Part shown: positions 30,498-34,871 of the stretch, piece after piece | Layout: every line of letters begins with the position of its first letter | Numbering within the stretch: the stretch's first letter is position 1 | Origin: Discostella pseudostelligera | Lineage: Eukaryota; Bacillariophyta; Thalassiosirophyceae; Thalassiosirales; Thalassiosiraceae | Assembly (NCBI GenBank): GCA_036940085.1 | Contig: JALLBK010000033.1 | Span: 5,816-40,686 of the forward strand | Length of the DNA: 34,871 nucleotides | Reading direction: 5' to 3' | The notes under the pieces: generated by a model | What the model was told of the DNA's origin: nothing | The model's database searches: none | What the model saw: only the letters and a program-made list of their open reading frames with translations | Position numbers and translations under genes: made by a program

Positions 30498-31992
30498 TTA
30501 CATGAAATTGAACTTGTACTTCTGGTGAGAATCGTCACTGTCAGAGTACGCGGTAGCAATGAAATCAACAGCATCATACACTCCATCTGAGTATTGACGG
30601 AGTGGCAAGATATTGAAGGGCTCCTCAAGCTGCACACTGGGGTGAAAGGCAAAAATCAAAGTGCGAAAACAGGAAGCAAGGATCAGCAAGCAATTGAGAT
30701 GTGTACGCAAGCGAAATTTCTATCCATTTCGTCTCCCTTACTCACCCAATATCTTCAATTCCCATGAGAGTGTACGATATTCCAATCGTCGCAGGAAATG
30801 TCAGAAGTGGACCACAAGCGCCATAGATGGCGAATGGCATCATATTCGACCAAACGAATAATAACCGGGAGGTATGCCTTGTAAAACAAGTGGGTATTGG
30901 AGTCTTTTGTATTCCTTCACATGCACCCAAGCTGGAAATCAACTTTTGAACATGCAAATCGAGCTCTCGATTCAATGCATCCCGTTGACCATTATGTGAA
31001 ATAATCTTTCGCATTAGGGAGATTATACCGAGCGGGACATTGTCATTGTGGCGAAACCACGTGCATAGCAGGATGAGGTCAGTATCGTGATCATTCTCGT
31101 GATAAATGTCCTTCATCTCTGCTTGAAATTCGGCATATACCTGTTCCTCAAAATTGGGATCACATCGTCTTAAGCCATTATGACTTCCCTTCTTGTTCAA
31201 ATAGTAGTTTAGCGCCACGGAATAGGCCTTAATGAGTAGTAGCATTCGATCTCTATCCTTTCGTGATTCCACCCACATTAGAGTATTGGATGCCAAATCT
31301 CGCGAGGCTGCATTCACCAAACCCAACTGCCTTCGTCCATCAGTGTACCGTCCATAACTCGCATTCAATCGAAAACCCGTAAGTATAGCAAGTGCCGTCG
31401 TACTCGCCGCAAATGCACCATGATAGGATGCATCCATATAAATCTGTGCAGCATTATTCACGGCCACGAATTCATTAAAATAGGTCAAACATCCCGCAAT
31501 TACACTGGTGATGAAAAAATCAGGAAACAATAATCGTTGAAATGGACTTGCTCCAAATGTCGTCAATACATGCTTGATACGACGATAGACACTCTTGTGC
31601 CGTTCCCAATGCGACGGCGTGTAATTCAATTCACGTGTAGGGTCAATCCGTCGACGGCGCTTTAATCGACTGTCGTAAAGATTGTCAATGGTGTACATGC
31701 TGTTTGGAGATTGGCGTTGATTGCGCGGGATGTAGAATTTGGAGGGTACAACAGCCGGTGGCAGTTTCATCCTTCTTGTTGTTGCTGCAACAGTAGCTGT
31801 TGATAATGGCGATGCCAATGGTATTGAAAGGACGACGATTGGACGACCACAGTCCATCAGAGCAGGATGCCGCTTCTGCTTGAACAACATCATCGTCATC
31901 ATCATCGTGTTCGTACCACTCGATGTCGATGATTTACATGATGACCGAACACGCCAAGATGGCGCCGATCGCCTTAGGGATGACATCAGCAT
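30498..31992 (-). CDS. Bestrophin-like anion channel
   Basis: Two exons, 30746..31992 and 30498..30636, joined across a 109-nt intron (GTGAGT...CCCCAG), give 461 residues. The signature GIEDIG/VQLEEPFNILPL spans the splice and matches the bestrophin family's 'GIEEIG.QIEEPF..LPL'. Upstream are the membrane helices (RLLFPDFFITSVIAG; AASTTALAILTGFRLNASYGRY, whose R-x-N-x-S-Y-x-R-Y pattern is typical), W-V-E-S in helix 3, and the late pair LLFVWSNMMPFAIYG and GPLLTFPATIGISY. Plastid bestrophins of plants and algae conduct Cl- or HCO3- across thylakoids. The N-terminal ~115 residues are Ser/Arg-rich, Met-rich and probably a targeting region, but no clear diatom plastid motif is seen, so location is open. 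The ATG at 31992 is the first in frame; an upstream exon cannot be excluded. Confidence 0.87.
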
Positions 31993-32742
31993 GATGAATG
32001 ATGAAGGAGAGGCAAGTCTCTGCGTAGTAAGGAACAGTGAGGGTGGTATGGTAGGCACTCAACGATGGAGGCAGAAGATAGAAGATTGTTTGCCAAGAGC
32101 CGTGGAAGGCACGCGCGGAGACCAGGGGAGGATGTGTGAGAGCTGACGTCAACGCTGACGTCTCTCGTTCGAACAAACTACGATACGACCTCGTTTCCCA
32201 TTATTTTGGCGCAGTTTGGCGCCGTGGTGCTCTCATAGATTTCGTATGACTTTGGTCATTAGACCAGATTGGACCCACGACTGTTGATTGGACAGCTTTT
32301 CGTCAAAATCGAATAAAGGGAAAGAATTCAAGAGATACGAAACGCCCTCAAACAGTGGAATTGGTACAGGAGGAGGCGGGAGGGGAATGCCAAAAACCAT
32401 AAAATAATCCATCGTCGAGCCCGCCTCGTCCGCCCGCGGCCTCATACTATGAATTATGAATTATGACGATCAAGCGCAAGATGCAAGCGCCCGCCCACCC
32501 CTCACCAAAAAAAATAACAACTCCAGCTTCTCGCTTGCCATACCAGACCATACCCCTTTCTTTTCACCCCTGCCTTGCGACTCACTAGTGCTCATAATGT
32601 TGTCATCATTGCCATCGTCGCATCATCGCCATTGCCATTCATTGCTGCCATAGCAATCATTGAGCCTATCGTCAACAACCAATTTTCACCTGACCGCCGA
32701 CGATCGACGATTGCAATAGAGACAATAAAGATGATGGTCACG
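31993..32742. promoter_or_regulatory. Divergent promoter bestrophin-like / silaffin-like gene 1
   Basis: These 750 nt hold the TGACGT pair, two GGCGC boxes (TTTTGGCGC 32204-32212, TTTGGCGCC 32215-32223) and, from about 32295, sequence that is repeated upstream of the second silaffin-like gene (GCTTTTCGTC, AAAGAATTCAA, GCCAAAAACCA, CCTGCCTTGCGACTCAC). No other gene is supported. Confidence 0.45.
32144..32161. promoter_or_regulatory. Pair of TGACGT elements (CRE-like)
   Basis: A full palindrome TGACGTCA at 32144-32151 and a half site TGACGT at 32156-32161 lie about 150 nt upstream of the bestrophin-like ATG and 580 nt upstream of the silaffin-like ATG. bZIP factors bind such sites; in the diatom Phaeodactylum TGACGT elements are known from CO2/cAMP-responsive promoters. 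Confidence 0.5.
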
Positions 32743-33510
32743 ATGAAATCGAAATGTTCCCTCGGTGGTCTGCTTGGTGCGCTCCTCCTCGCCGTCTCAA
32801 TGTCGAGCAGTAACATCATCGTTGTTGTTCACGGAGCCAATGTGAGTGGTGTGGCGCCATTCTCATCGGTGGGAGTCGTTGTCACTGCTCCTGAAGTATC
32901 ATCATCAGTTTCGTCAGTAGTATCAGCAGCAGCAGGCGAAGATCAAGGAGGAGCCAAGCCGGATCATCATACTAGCATGCAACAACGAGCACTACAACTT
33001 CCCCCGGGCCCTCCTCGTCCTACCTCTAGTCCTAGTACTAGTCCTAGTACCTCTAGACCTGCTAGTACCTCTAGTCCTAGTACCTCTAGACCTAGTACCT
33101 CCAGACCTAGTCCATCACCATCGCAAAAAGCATCGAAATCATCGAAATCGAAAGCATCGAAATCGAAACAAAAAATCAAATCCGTCTTTGATCCCAAGGC
33201 GGCCAAATCTGATGGGAGCAAGGCCGCCAAGATTGCCAAGAAGTCGACCAAGTCTTCCAAGGCGAAGGGTGCAACTGCTGCAGGTACATCTACTACTCGT
33301 CCTGCTGGCGGTCGTGGTGTTCGTGCCAATGTGGTAAACGCTGGTGGATCACCTGCTGCTGCTGAGATGACCGAGAGGAGTCGTGGCGGTGCCACCACTC
33401 CTGGCGAGGACGAGGCTGTTACTGTTGTTAGTACCAACGAGGAAGGTGAAGAAATGGATACCACTATTGTCGATGGTTCGGGTGGTCAACAAGGAGCAAT
33501 TGGAGAATAA
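32743..33510 (+). CDS. Silaffin-like secreted Lys/Ser-rich protein, copy 1
   Basis: A single-exon gene of 255 residues. The start at 32743 (MKSKCS) is chosen because the paralogue starts identically and it opens a clear signal peptide ending V-V-V-H-G-A; ATGs at 32731 and 32734 are possible. After a Ser/Val-rich stretch comes QQRALQ, an Arg-X-Leu site of the sort at which diatom silica proteins are trimmed. A Pro/Ser/Thr/Arg repeat region (STSRP units) follows, then the Lys core with K-x-x-K and K-x-K spacing (KASKSSKSKASKSKQK, SKAAKIAKKSTKSSKAK). The tail is Gly/Ala-rich then acidic. Silaffins carry polyamine-modified Lys and phosphorylated Ser and direct silica deposition; such proteins show little sequence conservation, so the call rests on composition, signal peptide and spacing. 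No Trp, one Cys only (in the signal peptide). Confidence 0.65.
   Translation: MKSKCSLGGLLGALLLAVSMSSSNIIVVVHGANVSGVAPFSSVGVVVTAPEVSSSVSSVVSAAAGEDQGGAKPDHHTSMQQRALQLPPGPPRPTSSPSTSPSTSRPASTSSPSTSRPSTSRPSPSPSQKASKSSKSKASKSKQKIKSVFDPKAAKSDGSKAAKIAKKSTKSSKAKGATAAGTSTTRPAGGRGVRANVVNAGGSPAAAEMTERSRGGATTPGEDEAVTVVSTNEEGEEMDTTIVDGSGGQQGAIGE
33022..33114 (+). repeat. 15-nt coding minisatellite in silaffin-like gene 1
   Basis: Units of the form AGTACCTCTAGACCT at 33046-33060, 33064-33078, 33079-33093 and 33094-33108, with CCTAGTACTAGT variants before, encode Ser-Thr-Ser-(Arg/Ser)-Pro. The paralogue at 34194 lacks the array. Confidence 0.85.
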
Positions 33511-34193
33511 GATTTAGTGGATGGATCGTCATCTGCATCTGAGGTCGTCTGAGGCACAGACTTCGGGCACAGACTCCTGATTTGAAGATCACATGACATT
33601 GTATCGTAGTCGATTGTCGAGATGGTGGATGGTGGTGCGTGATGGTGGTCGGTGGGTGGATGGAGTGTTAGTAGGTGTTGGCGTTGGTCTTGGTGTTCGG
33701 TGTTCTCGTCTGATCTCTTCCGAGCTACGAACAGTCTATTTTAGACGAGTTCGTTCCCTCTTATTTTGGCGCCATACACATGTAATTTAAATTTGAATTT
33801 CGAATGAGCATTGGATTTACCGATTCCTACGTAGGCTTTTCGTCCCAATCAAGAAGCAAGAAAGAATTCAAAAGATAAGAAAAGCCCTCGTACTTCGGAA
33901 TGAGTACACGAGAAGGCGGGAAGTGTGAATGGCCAAAAACCAAATCCATCGTCGTGTGCCGCCCATCCGCTCCGCCGCCAACTCCGCCAAGCCACCTCTG
34001 CCGCACCAAAAATTCAACAACAACTCTGGCTTCCAGCTCACCATAATATTATTAGCCCCCCCGCCCCTGCCTTGCGACTCACCAGTGCCCATCGACAGTG
34101 ATTTCCACTCCCTTGCCGTTGATTTCAACAACCAAAAAGTATTCCTCCTGACCGCGGCGCGCGACGATAGATAGCGGTCGAGAGACGGCCACG
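33511..34193. promoter_or_regulatory. Intergenic region between the silaffin-like copies
   Basis: The first part is the 3' flank of copy 1, where sequence related to copy 2's coding end continues past the stop. TTTTGGCGCC lies at 33764-33773. From about 33835 to 34190 the sequence repeats the upstream region of copy 1 in the same order, so it is probably copy 2's promoter and 5' UTR. Confidence 0.45.
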
Positions 34194-34871
34194 ATGAAAT
34201 CGAAATGCTCACTTCTTCTCGGCGGGGCGCTTGTACTCCCCATCCTCCTCCTCGTCTCAATGTCTAGCAGCAGCGGGTTCATCGTTGTAGTTCATGGAGC
34301 CAGTGTAGTAAGTGATGCGGCGCCATACTCATCGGTGGGAGATGTCACTGCAGTAACAGTCTCAGCAGCAACAGGCGAAGATAGGAGGGGAGCCAAGCTG
34401 GGCAACAGTAGACAACGGGCTCTCCAAATTAGTCGAAGCCCCCCACCTACTTCTAAACCAACGAGATCATCGAAATCGCAAAAGGCGTCCAAATCGCAAA
34501 TCAAATCGACCTTTGATCCCAAGGCGGCCAAATTATCAGAAGCGGATGTTGCGAGTAAGGCAGCCAGAATTGCCAAATCGAGCAAGGCGAATGGTGGTGC
34601 AGGTGGAGCAGGGACTACTACTCGTCCTGCGGGTGGTGGTCCTGCTGCTGATGCAAATGCCGCTGGAGCAGATGCTGCTGCTGAGGCTGAGAGTGGCGGT
34701 GGAAATCATATTGGTGACACTACTGGCAATACCAGTTTGGGTGAAGATAGTATGGGCATGGGAGACGAGGGTGGAGCATCTCATGTGGAAGACGAGGCAA
34801 TTGATATTGTCGATGATTCGGATAGTGGTCAGCAAGGAGCATCAGGGGAAGATATTGTGGATGGCTCCTCA
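34194..34871 (+). CDS. Silaffin-like secreted Lys/Ser-rich protein, copy 2 (partial, runs off window)
   Basis: The frame is open for 226 codons to the window edge. It shares with copy 1 the MKSKCS start, the signal peptide ending VVVHGAS, Y/F-S-S-V-G, RQRALQ (Arg-X-Leu), the Lys core (SSKSQKASKSQIKS, FDPKAAK, SKAARIAKSSKA) and the TTRPAGG motif. It lacks the STSRP array and has a longer Ala/Gly/acidic tail (ADANAAGADAAAEAE; GEDSMGMGDEGG). The acidic Ser-rich C-terminus suits a phosphorylated silica-associated protein. It reads through the site at which copy 1 has its TAA. The true end is beyond the window. Confidence 0.62.
   Translation, partial: MKSKCSLLLGGALVLPILLLVSMSSSSGFIVVVHGASVVSDAAPYSSVGDVTAVTVSAATGEDRRGAKLGNSRQRALQISRSPPPTSKPTRSSKSQKASKSQIKSTFDPKAAKLSEADVASKAARIAKSSKANGGAGGAGTTTRPAGGGPAADANAAGADAAAEAESGGGNHIGDTTGNTSLGEDSMGMGDEGGASHVEDEAIDIVDDSDSGQQGASGEDIVDGSS

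Larger units (their letters stand above)
32204..34871. repeat. Tandem segmental duplication carrying the silaffin-like genes
   Basis: Unit 1 runs from about 32204 to about 33560 and unit 2 from about 33764 to the window end, including promoter and gene. Landmarks are offset by 1,540 nt upstream (AAAGAATTCA 32321/33861) and 1,451 nt at the start codons (32743/34194), so indels have built up between the copies. Confidence 0.8.

Noticed and set aside
31934..32176. Possible extra 5' exon for the bestrophin-like gene
   Set aside because: It is in a different frame, overlaps the called first exon, and I could not find a donor/acceptor pair that joins it sensibly.
32967..33464. 165-codon minus-strand frame opposite silaffin-like copy 1
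   Set aside because: Repeated LGLEV comes from antisense reading of the STSRP minisatellite; no signal or motif.

Overview
This window looks like nuclear DNA of a centric diatom, probably of the Thalassiosirales type. A fucoxanthin-chlorophyll light-harvesting gene carries an AAAFAP plastid presequence. Several other proteins begin with signal peptides followed by A-F/G-F junctions typical of diatom plastid targeting. Genes hold short GT-AG introns (mostly about 75-140 nt, often GTGAGT or GTAAGT donors). The right end holds a tandem pair of secreted Lys/Ser-rich, silaffin-like proteins. I see no transposon, phage, CRISPR array, rRNA or convincing tRNA. All assignments come from reading motifs and splice sites; no database search was run.

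Layout. Genes are dense and mostly alternate in orientation, with short head-to-head promoters and tail-to-tail 3' ends (only 19 nt separates the stops at 6917 and 6937). In order: LON-domain plastid protein (+), DRG2 GTPase (-), SRR1-like protein (+), flavin amine oxidase (+), glycerophosphocholine acyltransferase (-), VTC1-like membrane protein (+), DGAT2 (+), mercaptopyruvate/thiosulfate sulfurtransferase (-), LSM3 (+), fucoxanthin-chlorophyll protein (-), a thylakoid-lumen protein of unknown role (+), a 9-exon, roughly 1,565-residue plastid-targeted repeat protein (+), a membrane-anchored beta-propeller-like protein followed by a damaged duplicate of itself (-), an M3 oligopeptidase (+), a bestrophin-like channel (-), and two silaffin-like genes (+, the second cut by the window end).

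How the genes fit together. Three neighbours concern lipids and phosphate storage (GPC acyltransferase, VTC1, DGAT2). Several act in the plastid (LON protein, light-harvesting protein, lumen protein, repeat protein, perhaps the bestrophin). The silaffin-like pair would act in silica wall formation. I see no operon-like logic, but promoters share short elements: TTTCCCGCC/GGCGGGAAA occurs in most of them, and a composite GTCGAGTCA + CCCGCC + CCACGTGTAAG module is repeated both upstream of DGAT2 and between the sulfurtransferase and LSM3.

Most notable: (1) the repeat protein at 17386-22774, built by duplication of phase-matched exons and carrying four copies of an unfamiliar ~58-residue domain; (2) the tandem silaffin-like genes; (3) a pair of TGACGT sites upstream of the bestrophin-like gene; (4) an apparent one-base frame break in DRG2 that could instead be a 35-nt intron; (5) a duplicated propeller half with an in-frame TAG and a frame break.
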